Source: Muribaculaceae bacterium
Lineage (GTDB): Bacteria; Bacteroidota; Bacteroidia; Bacteroidales; Muribaculaceae
Direction: 5' to 3'
Assembly (NCBI GenBank): GCA_022509085.1
Contig: JAFLTW010000007.1
Location: 1-64,000, forward strand
DNA: 64,000 bases
The position numbers and the translations under genes were made by a program. The notes beneath the pieces are model-generated. The model was given only the letters and a program-made list of their open reading frames with translations. It was not told the origin of the DNA and searched no databases. This document shows positions 52,711 to 59,762 of the stretch, piece by piece; positions within the stretch are counted from its first letter, which is position 1; each line of letters starts with the position of its first letter.

Positions 52711-53280
52711 ATGGAAAAAGTAGAAGAAGGAAAATATGTAGCTTACAGCTATAAGCTATATAATGATGCTAACGGTGAGGTGCTCTTCGAGACCCCTGCC
52801 GATCAGCCCGACGTGATGATCTATGGGCTCAGCCATGACGTTGTCCCGGGCCTGATCGTGGCCATGAAGGGTCTGAAGAAGGGTGACAAGTTTTCCGTTA
52901 CTCTCCCTGCCGAGGCCGCGTTTGGAGAACGCTTCGACGACAATGTGATCAAGCTCGACAAACAACTCTTTATGCGCGACGGCGAACTCGCCGAGGCCGT
53001 GAAGGTAGGTGCCGACCTCCCCATGATGACCGAACAGGGTTTCCAGGTGAGGGGTAAGGTGCTTTCCATCACAGATAAGGAGGTAGAGATGGATTTCAAC
53101 CATCCCTTCGCCGGACTGACGGTGAAGTTTGAGGGTGAGATCGACGATGTGCGCAATCCGACCCCGGAGGAAATCAAGGCTCTCCAGAGCCACGGCTGTG
53201 GCTGCGGCTGCGACTCTTGTGGCGACGGCTGCGACGACCATGGCTGCGGCTGCGGCGACGACCATTGCGGCTGCCACTGA
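52711..53280 (+). CDS. slyD: FKBP-type peptidyl-prolyl isomerase SlyD
   Basis: 189 residues. The FKBP part includes SHDVVPGLIVAMKGLKKGDKF and AEAAFGERFDDNVI; the SlyD-type insert-in-flap domain (about 70-120) precedes NHPFAGLTVKFEGEI. The last about 30 residues are a Cys/His/Gly-rich metal tail (GCGCGCDSCGDGCDDH and GCGCGDDHCGCH). SlyD folds proteins and stores Ni2+ or Zn2+. It is followed by a strong terminator. Confidence 0.92.
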   Translation: MEKVEEGKYVAYSYKLYNDANGEVLFETPADQPDVMIYGLSHDVVPGLIVAMKGLKKGDKFSVTLPAEAAFGERFDDNVIKLDKQLFMRDGELAEAVKVGADLPMMTEQGFQVRGKVLSITDKEVEMDFNHPFAGLTVKFEGEIDDVRNPTPEEIKALQSHGCGCGCDSCGDGCDDHGCGCGDDHCGCH

Positions 53281-53326
53281 TTGAGGATATATAAGCCCCG
53301 TTGATAAATTCCGGTCAAGGGGTATG

Positions 53327-53373
53327 AAATACGACAGGAGCCTTCTCTCACAGAAGGCTCCTGTCGTATTTTT
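53327..53373. terminator. Bidirectional intrinsic terminator after slyD
   Basis: A 20-base perfect stem (53327-53346 with 53352-53371) with a 5-base loop is followed by T's. It closes the plus-strand run that ends with slyD. Confidence 0.9.
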
Positions 53374-53857
53374 GAATGAGAACTTTACGACTATTCTCTG
53401 ATGGACATTCCCTCCCTTATTGTGGGGAGGAGAACTGCCATTATTTTATTCTACTGACCTTTAGCAATTTATCAAATGATGTCAGGCAGTTCTTTGTGCA
53501 GGATAAAACTTATTACCGTTATGTAGGCTCCTCGCAAAAGGAGTGATCATAAATCCCATTATAAGTTAGCGATTGGTAAAATATTGTTAACTATTGGAAA
53601 TTTATGCATTAATAAATCATCTCGATTTCTTATTTAACGTTGCAAATTTATATATTATTTTGGAATTTTACAAATTTTTATCAAAAATTATCAAATTTTT
53701 TTGAATTTTTGTCAATATAAAGCTAATTCGCCTCTTCTTGGGATAATTTTTAAATAGTTGTATATTTATGCTTTTAGCATAAAATTCGCTTCTTTGCTTC
53801 CGGTTGTGCAGGAATTATTTACCGCAATATACCTCCTCCATACCGCGTTTTTTCTAT
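53374..53857. other. AT-rich intergenic region before the epimerase gene
   Basis: About 480 bases of A/T-rich sequence without a supported gene. A short perfect dyad TTTATGCT-ttt-AGCATAAA lies at 53765-53783, 75 bases before the epimerase start. It may be an operator, but no promoter box is clear beside it. Confidence 0.45.
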
Positions 53858-55321
53858 ATGCGAAAGTCAGTTTTCATCACCGGGGCTACGGGAGTTATGG
53901 GTAAGGCGTCGCTCGATGCGATCCTGGCGCGTGGCGACCGCGACGTGCGCCTCCTGGTGCGCGACAGTAAGAAAAACCGCAGGCTGCTGGCTCCTTACCT
54001 CGGGCGCGACGATGTCGCCGTGGTGTGGGGCGACCTGATGAACCCCTCCGATGTGGAGGAGGCGCTTGGACAGGCTACGACCGTGCTCCACATAGGAGGT
54101 ATGGTGTCGCCGATGGCCGACCGCTTCCCGGAGAAGACGCTGAAGGTGAATGTGGAGGGTACGCGCAATGTGGTGGAGGCCGTTAAAAAACGTCCTGACC
54201 GTGACGAGGTTGCACTGGTATATATAGGAAGTGTGGCCCAGACCTCCGACCGAATGCCACCGCTCCACTGGGGGCGTGCCGGCGACCCCGTGATGGCTGC
54301 TGAGTTCGACTATTATGGGCTGTCGAAAATACTGGCGGAGAAGGTTGTGGCCGAGAGTGGCCTGAAGCGCTGGGTGAGTCTGCGACAAACGGGCATTCTG
54401 CATCCTGGCCTCTTCCTTCGCGGAAACAATCCCATCACGTTCCATGTGCCCCTGCGGGGAGTGCTGGAATGGACCACGGTGGAAGACAGCGGTCGCCTGA
54501 TGGCCGGCGTCTGTGGTGACGATGTGCCGAAGTCGTTCTGGCGCAATTTCTACAATATTGGGAGCGGTGCGGCCTACCGGCTCACCAACTATGAGTTTGA
54601 ACGGCTTATTCTGGGGGCGGTGGGGAGTCCTGCTCCGGAGAAGATTTTCGAAACCAACTGGTTTGCAACCCGCAATTTCCATGGATGTTGGTTTGCCGAC
54701 TCCGACCGTCTCAATGAGATTATTCCCTTCAGGGCGAATATCCCGGTGGATGAATACTTCCGGCGTATGGTTAGGAAGGCTCCGTTGTGGACCCGTCTGG
54801 CTCCTCTTGCACCGGCGCAACTCGTAAAGCGGATGATGAGGAAGGTGGCCCGCACTCCTGGCGACGGCACCCTCTACTGGCTGGAGCATGACTACTGCGA
54901 AGACCGCATAAGGGCTTTCTTCGGCAGCCGTGAAGAGCGGGACACCATACCCGGCTGGGACGCGATAGACCTCTCCCGACCCTCCGACACGCCCGTATTG
55001 CTTTCTCACGGGTATGACGAGTCGAAACCTGACTCTGCCCTGACCATTGAAGACTGCCGGGAAGCGGCCCGCTTCAGGGGAGGGGAGTGCCTCTCCGCCG
55101 CGATGCAGCCCGGGAATCTGGATACTCCCATGCGGTGGCGTTGCGCCGAAGGTCATGAGTTCTCCATGACTCCGCGTCTCGTTTTGAAGGGTGGCCATTG
55201 GTGTCCCGACTGTCTACCCTCCTACAGCCCTCCCGGATTACCTTCTACCTGGCGCTACCGCGCCCAGGCCTCCCGCAACCCATTCCTCTCCCAACTCCTA
55301 ACCCCGTCAGGACAACTGTAG
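53858..55321 (+). CDS. NAD-dependent epimerase/dehydratase with zinc-ribbon-like tail
   Basis: 487 residues from the ATG at 53858 (MRKSVFITGATG); the longer upstream frame is not protein-like. The extended-SDR Rossmann motif is GATGVMGKA, and YYGLSK at about residue 149 carries the Y-x3-K pair. The last about 75 residues form a separate module: LTIEDCREAARFRGGECLS, then WRCAEGHEF and HWCPDC, with C429, H433, C449 and C452 as likely metal ligands. This RGG-CLS/GH-W/WCPDC pattern is known from Zn-ribbon ends of DNA-binding or nuclease-type proteins and is unexpected on an epimerase. Confidence 0.85.
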   Translation: MRKSVFITGATGVMGKASLDAILARGDRDVRLLVRDSKKNRRLLAPYLGRDDVAVVWGDLMNPSDVEEALGQATTVLHIGGMVSPMADRFPEKTLKVNVEGTRNVVEAVKKRPDRDEVALVYIGSVAQTSDRMPPLHWGRAGDPVMAAEFDYYGLSKILAEKVVAESGLKRWVSLRQTGILHPGLFLRGNNPITFHVPLRGVLEWTTVEDSGRLMAGVCGDDVPKSFWRNFYNIGSGAAYRLTNYEFERLILGAVGSPAPEKIFETNWFATRNFHGCWFADSDRLNEIIPFRANIPVDEYFRRMVRKAPLWTRLAPLAPAQLVKRMMRKVARTPGDGTLYWLEHDYCEDRIRAFFGSREERDTIPGWDAIDLSRPSDTPVLLSHGYDESKPDSALTIEDCREAARFRGGECLSAAMQPGNLDTPMRWRCAEGHEFSMTPRLVLKGGHWCPDCLPSYSPPGLPSTWRYRAQASRNPFLSQLLTPSGQL

Positions 55322-55337
55322 ACCATCCTCCCCCAGT

Positions 55338-55405
55338 CATTCGGTGTTTTTGGGGTAAATCATCCGGTGCTTTTGGGGCAAACAATCCGGAGTTTTTGAG
55401 GTAAC
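55338..55405 (+). repeat. 23-bp degenerate tandem repeat, three copies
   Basis: Units at 55338-55360, 55361-55383 and 55384-55405 share the pattern CGGTG-TTTTGGGG-AAA with several changes. The array starts 16 bases after the epimerase stop. Confidence 0.6.
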
Positions 55406-55410
55406 GGAAT

Positions 55411-55485
55411 AAAAATTCCCAAGATTTTCAATGTAAAATTCCCAAGATTTTCAATCTGCTTTTAATTGGCTTTATTGTTGTTTAT
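55411..55485 (+). repeat. X element, one full and one partial copy
   Basis: Element X runs AATTCCCAAGATTTTCAAT, CTGCTTTTAAT, GGCTTTATTGTTG, TTTATCCAC. A half copy begins at 55414 and the full copy at about 55437. Two more full copies lie at 55605-55652 and 57615-57668, each upstream of an abiEi-type start. Confidence 0.7.
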
Positions 55486-55546
55486 CCACAGATGCCCTGC
55501 TTTGATTAAGGAGTTCAAGTGTTATGGCATTTGGTGAACCAATCAT
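55472..55546 (-). pseudogene. Truncated abiEi copy (first 20 codons)
   Basis: From the ATG at 55546 the first 20 codons encode MIGSPNAITLELLNQSRASV, identical to the intact AbiEi at 57560. The frame then enters an X element and ends four codons later at 55472. The copy keeps the leader and a TAATTTTG -7 box upstream (bases 55571-55578), so it might still be transcribed. It is best explained as the scar of a deleted AbiE cassette. Confidence 0.8.
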
Positions 55547-55738
55547 ATTATTGTATCATATTTTCAGTTCACAAAATTACATAAGAGTTTTTAAAACCAA
55601 AATTCCAAAGATTTTCAATCGGCTTTTATTTGGCTTTATTGTTGTTTATCCACAATCATTATAAGTTTTTGCAAATATACAAAAATCCCTCAATGAGGGA
55701 CCAAAAAAGCCAAAATGCTCCCTCATTGAGGAAGTAAA
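55487..55738 (+). repeat. Left copy of the ~250-bp repeat flanking the AbiE cassette
   Basis: This aligns to 57501-57746 through the abiEi start, its leader, an X element and a pair of TCCCTCAATGAGGGA palindromes. Differences are scattered single bases and short length changes in A/T runs. Confidence 0.8.
55686..55733 (+). promoter_or_regulatory. Paired palindromes, left copy
   Basis: TCCCTCAATGAGGGA at 55686-55700 and TCCCTCATTGAGGAA at 55719-55733 are 33 bases apart, start to start. Each is a 7+1+7 dyad (the second with an imperfect end), and the two are inverted with respect to each other. They stand 70 bases before the gene at 55803. Confidence 0.6.
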
Positions 55739-55802
55739 TTCCATGTTTTTGAATTTTTACCAACTTCTTACTATATTAGCATTCTAATAAACATTGATAA
55801 TA

Positions 55803-56291
55803 ATGAAGTCAAAAACTTTTGTATTTCTTAACCCCTTCACTATTGAAAATCCAAGCCGCGAGCAGCAGACCGATTTCCTTTATGAAGACATGATGGCATC
55901 AAGTGCGCTCGGAAAATTAGGTAAGGTGTACGATTATAGGGAATTGCCGAACACGGAGGAAGAATTGAAGGTCTTCATCGAGGGGAAAATTATTGAAGAG
56001 AAACCACAATGGGTGGTAGCAACGGATCTTTCAGCCTCCGTTTTGGCCGGCATTAAAATTCCAAACAGAATTCTTATCAATCCCCACATATCGTTCGCCG
56101 ACCTCAACAACGTTCCGGAGCAAGTCCGTCAGACTACCCATGGTTTCTTCGACGAATCGCACGAATCCGATTACGAGCGTTTCTGTAGTGTATATCCAAA
56201 TGCCATGCTTTCACTGGTTCCTGAGATGGATTACGACCGGATAGCTCCGATAATTGAGGGAATAATCAACCATGAGGATGATTTAAACTAA
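55803..56291 (+). CDS. Cassette-encoded protein of unknown function
   Basis: 162 residues from the ATG at 55803 (MKSKTF), with an alternative 9 bases upstream. The pattern TFVFLNPFTIENPSREQQTD, then WVVATDLSASVLAGI and NRILINPHISFAD recalls small alpha/beta-hydrolase-like (YqiA-type) proteins, but no certain catalytic triad is seen. It lies between the two flanking repeats and is convergent with abiEii, 2 bases away. It may be cargo of the cassette. Confidence 0.6.
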   Translation: MKSKTFVFLNPFTIENPSREQQTDFLYEDMMASSALGKLGKVYDYRELPNTEEELKVFIEGKIIEEKPQWVVATDLSASVLAGIKIPNRILINPHISFADLNNVPEQVRQTTHGFFDESHESDYERFCSVYPNAMLSLVPEMDYDRIAPIIEGIINHEDDLN

Positions 56292-56293
56292 AG

Positions 56294-56992
56294 TTATTTT
56301 TCTATGGGGAACGTCCGATAGAACTGGAGTAGTTGGATTGTTTGAGGGAGAAGTTTGCTTCTTACAAATTTTTTCCACTCCTCGTCCATCAATTCACCTA
56401 ATCCATTAAGCAGACCCGTAGGCTTTAGAGATGACAATGTAGCAATGCATTTATCAATATAGTCCTCTAAACTCATTCCCATTCTTTCTTCTATGATTCC
56501 TCTCACTACCGGAGTTCTCTTTTCCATTAAGAACCAACTGTCGAAAATATCGCGGTTTGTAAGCTCGTTTCTGTCGAGTAAGGCACACAATTTATGTGAT
56601 AGCATACATGCAGAATCCATTACCTTCATTTCCATTCCAAGAAGATTTTGAATTGTGTAGCTGTCTCCGAAATTGCGTTTTGATATTTCAATCTTGAGTT
56701 TCCTTTCACCCGCACCGTAATCGAGAACCAATATAGGCCCATAAAATTTCATTGCTTCATCATGGATTTTACCATATTTGAGCAAAATTTTTCTAATTTC
56801 TTGATATACTTCTATCTCTTTTGAAATATCAAGAAGATTGAAGTCCAAATCAGTTGAGAAACGGGGAAGTCCATAAAAAAACATACATGCGGTGCCTCCT
56901 TTAAAGCCAAGAACAGACGATAAAAGCGGATGTTTATAGATATCCCGCAGGATCTGCAACATAAAGAATTTGTGCTTGTTGATGTCAAACAT
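56294..56992 (-). CDS. abiEii: AbiEii-type nucleotidyltransferase toxin
   Basis: 232 residues. The nucleotidyltransferase core is FKGGTACMFFYGLPRFSTDLDF (about 29-50; the GG and S-x-D-x-D motif), with the Lys in MLSHKLCALLDR and NRDIFDSWF as the later motifs of the AbiEii/MenA family. It would add nucleotides to tRNA or otherwise transfer NMP and stop growth. It overlaps abiEi by 8 bases, the standard arrangement of this type IV toxin-antitoxin system. Confidence 0.88.
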   Translation of the reverse strand: MFDINKHKFFMLQILRDIYKHPLLSSVLGFKGGTACMFFYGLPRFSTDLDFNLLDISKEIEVYQEIRKILLKYGKIHDEAMKFYGPILVLDYGAGERKLKIEISKRNFGDSYTIQNLLGMEMKVMDSACMLSHKLCALLDRNELTNRDIFDSWFLMEKRTPVVRGIIEERMGMSLEDYIDKCIATLSSLKPTGLLNGLGELMDEEWKKFVRSKLLPQTIQLLQFYRTFPIEK

Positions 56993-57560
56993 AAGAAAGA
57001 ATGTTATGAGCGCGTTTGGCTAGTGTTGGGGAATTATAGACGGAGAGTAAATTTTCAATAGCGTATTTATCAAGAATAGATGGATTGTCAAAATGATAAT
57101 GGGAATTGAGATAAAGAGTATCCAGAAATGCCCGTTCAGGCGTAGCCATATTGACCTCTCCTCTATTAATACCTCTCATATCTATGATAATCTCATTCTT
57201 AATCTTTCTATATCTTATATACTTATCTGATATACCAACAGTTCTCGAAAGATAACTTACCATAGTGATTTCGCTGGAGTACTGAAATATTACCCCCGCA
57301 TTTTGGAGCACAGTTTCCAACGAAATGTATGAAGGGACATAAAGCTTACACGCAAGTTCCTCTATAGAAAAATCTTTTTTGGCATAGATACCATTACAAG
57401 GAGAAACGAGATATCCCTTACTCACTCCATATCTAAGCCTTTGCACAAGTCTGGACCTATTAGTCTCCCCTGTAATCATGGCGACATCTGATATTCGGAA
57501 CACAGAAGCCCTGCTTTGGTTAAGGAGTTCAAGTGTTATGGCATTTGGTGAACCAATCAT
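56985..57560 (-). CDS. abiEi: AbiEi-type antitoxin
   Basis: 191 residues. The N-terminal winged helix (RISDVAMITGETNRSRLVQRL, then GVSKGYLVSPCNGIYAKKD) is the DNA-binding domain that lets AbiEi repress its own operon. The middle resembles AbiEi family 4 (PSYISLETVLQNAG, and MATPERAFLDTLYLNS). The first 20 codons are duplicated at 55472-55546. The promoter is at 57586-57615. Confidence 0.85.
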   Translation of the reverse strand: MIGSPNAITLELLNQSRASVFRISDVAMITGETNRSRLVQRLRYGVSKGYLVSPCNGIYAKKDFSIEELACKLYVPSYISLETVLQNAGVIFQYSSEITMVSYLSRTVGISDKYIRYRKIKNEIIIDMRGINRGEVNMATPERAFLDTLYLNSHYHFDNPSILDKYAIENLLSVYNSPTLAKRAHNILSYV

Positions 57561-57585
57561 ATTATTGTATCATATTTTCAGTTCA

Positions 57586-57615
57586 CAAAATTAAAAAAAA
57601 ATTTTTAAAACCAAA
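57586..57615 (-). promoter_or_regulatory. Promoter of abiEi-abiEii
   Basis: On the minus strand, TTTG (57612-57615), an 18-base spacer and TAATTTTG (57586-57593) form a near-consensus promoter 25 bases before the ATG. The same -7 box is kept in the left copy. Confidence 0.6.
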
Positions 57616-57694
57616 AATTCCCAAGATTTTCAATCTGCTTTTAATAGGTTTTATTGTTGTTTATCCACCATCTTTTTTAAAGTTATACAAAAAA

Positions 57695-57742
57695 TCCCTC
57701 AATGAGGGATTAAAACAGCCAAAATGTTCCCTCATTGAGGGA
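57695..57742 (+). promoter_or_regulatory. Paired palindromes, right copy
   Basis: TCCCTCAATGAGGGA (57695-57709) and TCCCTCATTGAGGGA (57728-57742) are exact reverse complements, 33 bases apart as in the left copy. They lie 80 bases upstream of the abiEi promoter and before the rhodanese gene. Protein-binding sites are likely. Confidence 0.65.
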
Positions 57743-57795
57743 GTGTTTTCAATTGGTCAGTCCATAAATGTCCACTTAAACATCGAATTTTTTAT

Positions 57796-57840
57796 TAACT
57801 TTGTGGGCATAACGCAAAATACGCGATTATGCCCACAAAG
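57796..57840 (+). promoter_or_regulatory. -7 box and leader hairpin of the rhodanese/MBL gene
   Basis: TAACTTTG (57796-57803) is the -7 box. CTTTGTGGGCATAA (57799-57812) and TTATGCCCACAAAG (57827-57840) form a 14-base perfect inverted repeat round a 14-base loop; the left arm overlaps the -7 box and the right arm ends 21 bases before the ATG. It may be an operator or an mRNA hairpin. Confidence 0.6.
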
Positions 57841-57861
57841 TATCCACACAGTCTATCCAAG

Positions 57862-58926
57862 ATGAAAATACTTAAACTCATATTCCTAATGGCTCTATCT
57901 GTATCGGCGCTGTCGTGCAACGGCAACGCCCCTTCAATTCAACTGCTTGACGCAACCGAATTTGCGGAGTACATCCAGATGACTCCCAATCTGACTCTCG
58001 TTGACGTCCGCTCTCCCGAGGAGTTCGCTGCCGGACATATACCGGGCGCCATCAACATCGATTTCTCTGATGAGGATTTCGTTGAAGATCTCATGACGAA
58101 GGTCGCCGCCGACAAACATCTCGCCATCTATTGCCGCACGGGTCACCGGTCAGGCGAGGCGGCTGAAACCCTCAAGGCCAAGGGTCGCTCTGTGATGGAA
58201 CTCAAAGGGGGCATCATAGAATGGCAAAATGTCCTCCTGCCGCTCACTACCGGCAAGGAAGACCTTTACCTGACTCCCGGCGGGAAAAACGTAACCATCC
58301 AACCCCTTATCCATGCCTCCATACGTATAGTCTTCGACGGGAAGGAGATTGAGGTTGACCCCGTAGGAACCCTCGGCAACCGCACCACAGACTATTCACA
58401 GATGCCCAAAGCTGACCTGATACTGGTGACCCATGAACACCACGACCATCTCGACCCCGCCGCCATCAAAACCCTCTCGAAGGCCGACACCATCGTGATT
58501 GCCAACCCCAACAGCGCCGAAATTCTCGGCTATGGTATGGCCATGCGAAACGGCGACCGGAAGACCCTCGCCGATGGTATCGAGTTAGAGGCCGTCCCGG
58601 CATACAACACCTCTGCCGACAAGCTGCAGTTTCATCCCCGCGGTCGCGACAACGGCTATATCCTCTCTCTCGACGGTCTCCGTATCTACATTGCCGGCGA
58701 CACCGAGCCTATCCCCGAGATGAAGGATCTCGGAAAGATCGACATCGCGTTCCTTCCGTGCAACCTTCCCTACACGATGACGCCCTCCCAGCTGATCGAG
58801 GCTGCAAGGATAGTGAGGCCGGGTGTGCTTTACCCCTATCACTTCGGCACCACCGACCTCAGCTCGATTACCCCGGCTCTGGCACCCGACGGCATCTACG
58901 TGCGTATCTGCCCCTTCGATCCCTGA
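57862..58926 (+). CDS. Rhodanese-metallo-beta-lactamase-fold lipoprotein
   Basis: 354 residues. A lipobox (ALSC, Cys 19) follows a short signal sequence. The rhodanese domain (about 25-125) has its active Cys 91 in YCRTGHRSGEA. The second half is a metallo-beta-lactamase fold with HEHHDHLD (191-198) and YIAGDTEPI, closest to UlaG-type hydrolases. The fusion on a lipoprotein suggests sulfur or persulfide chemistry in the envelope; this is inference. The start at 57862 fits the lipobox; the in-frame ATG upstream lies within the hairpin. Confidence 0.88.
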   Translation: MKILKLIFLMALSVSALSCNGNAPSIQLLDATEFAEYIQMTPNLTLVDVRSPEEFAAGHIPGAINIDFSDEDFVEDLMTKVAADKHLAIYCRTGHRSGEAAETLKAKGRSVMELKGGIIEWQNVLLPLTTGKEDLYLTPGGKNVTIQPLIHASIRIVFDGKEIEVDPVGTLGNRTTDYSQMPKADLILVTHEHHDHLDPAAIKTLSKADTIVIANPNSAEILGYGMAMRNGDRKTLADGIELEAVPAYNTSADKLQFHPRGRDNGYILSLDGLRIYIAGDTEPIPEMKDLGKIDIAFLPCNLPYTMTPSQLIEAARIVRPGVLYPYHFGTTDLSSITPALAPDGIYVRICPFDP

Positions 58927-58990
58927 AAATTATATGGTGCATCTCACGAAAAGAGCCCGTTTGTAATCTGATTCGCGGCTTTCGTACATT

Positions 58991-59027
58991 AACCCCCGGC
59001 TTTCATACGTGAAAGGTTCCGGGGGTT
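58991..59027. terminator. Stem-loop after the rhodanese/MBL gene
   Basis: AACCCCCGG (58991-58999) pairs with CCGGGGGTT (59019-59027); inside it CTTTCA pairs with TGAAAG across TACG, leaving a 3-base bulge. It is a stable structure, but few T's follow, so it may protect the mRNA end rather than terminate. Confidence 0.6.
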
Positions 59028-59111
59028 GTCTATTACCTCTTCGGGTATTTATTTTGCAGAAAATTTCAGCAGTAACATCACACCCACAACCCCTAATTAT
59101 CCAACCGCTAC

Positions 59112-59729
59112 ATGGAAGAAAACGAAACCCTCCAGATTCCCTACAGTGAACCGAAGTATACCAAATTGTGGCTCACTTTGCAGATCATCTACACCTTCGT
59201 AATCGCCGGCATCCTCACCGCCATCACCATGGGAATCTCCTCCCTGGCCGACGCGAGGTTTGAGAACGGACTGCTTCGTGAGGCCCATTTCCTTATGCTC
59301 GGCGAAGCCACCAACTACTGCTTTGCCGTGATTGCCGTGACCCTTATGACCGTAACCCTCATAGAGCTCGCTTTCCGTCGCGGCACCAACGTTTTCCAGT
59401 CGGTGCTCATCGGTTGCGCCCTCTGCCTCTTTTACCTCCTGCTGCTCTCCATGACCGAACACATGCCTTTCTGGGGTGCATACATAATAGTCTCCGCCAT
59501 GACCATCGGTCTCATCTCATGGTTTATCAATGCCATCACACGCAAACGTAAGGCCACCATGACCCTGGCCGCAATCCTTGCGGGTGAATATGCCATCATG
59601 TTCCTGCTCGTTTGCCTGGGCTCGATGTTGCTCCTGGTGGGCAGCATACTGCTCTTCCTCATGATTGCCCTGGCCATGTATCTTACTCTCAGGCTCAAGG
59701 TGGAAGACGAGGAACTGATCCTTAAGTAA
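59112..59729 (+). CDS. CreD-like membrane protein, short form
   Basis: 205 residues. Only the membrane half of CreD is present: an N-terminal membrane segment (about 20-45), then the CreD-type run of helices (FQSVLIGCALCLFYLLLLSM, TEHMPFWGAYIIVSAMTIGL, a final SILLFLMIALAMYLTLRL). The usual periplasmic domain of about 250 residues is missing. It precedes the longer CreD-like gene by 33 bases. The two appear to be related by duplication, with this copy reduced. Confidence 0.72.
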   Translation: MEENETLQIPYSEPKYTKLWLTLQIIYTFVIAGILTAITMGISSLADARFENGLLREAHFLMLGEATNYCFAVIAVTLMTVTLIELAFRRGTNVFQSVLIGCALCLFYLLLLSMTEHMPFWGAYIIVSAMTIGLISWFINAITRKRKATMTLAAILAGEYAIMFLLVCLGSMLLLVGSILLFLMIALAMYLTLRLKVEDEELILK

Positions 59730-59762
59730 CACCTGCTTTCACCCGCTGCCTATACTCGCATC

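Larger units (their letters stand above)
57501..57746 (+). repeat. Right copy of the ~250-bp repeat flanking the AbiE cassette
   Basis: This partner of 55487-55738 spans codons 1-20 of abiEi, its promoter, an X element and the palindrome pair. Together the two copies enclose about 1.76 kb with three genes. Confidence 0.8.

Noticed and set aside
55414..57668. X and palindrome repeats as a possible CRISPR array
   Set aside because: Copies are few, unevenly spaced and separated by genes; there are no regular spacers and no cas genes.
58936..58990. Repeated CGGCTTTCnTAC before the stem-loop at 58991
   Set aside because: Only about a dozen shared bases, which may be chance next to the hairpin arm.
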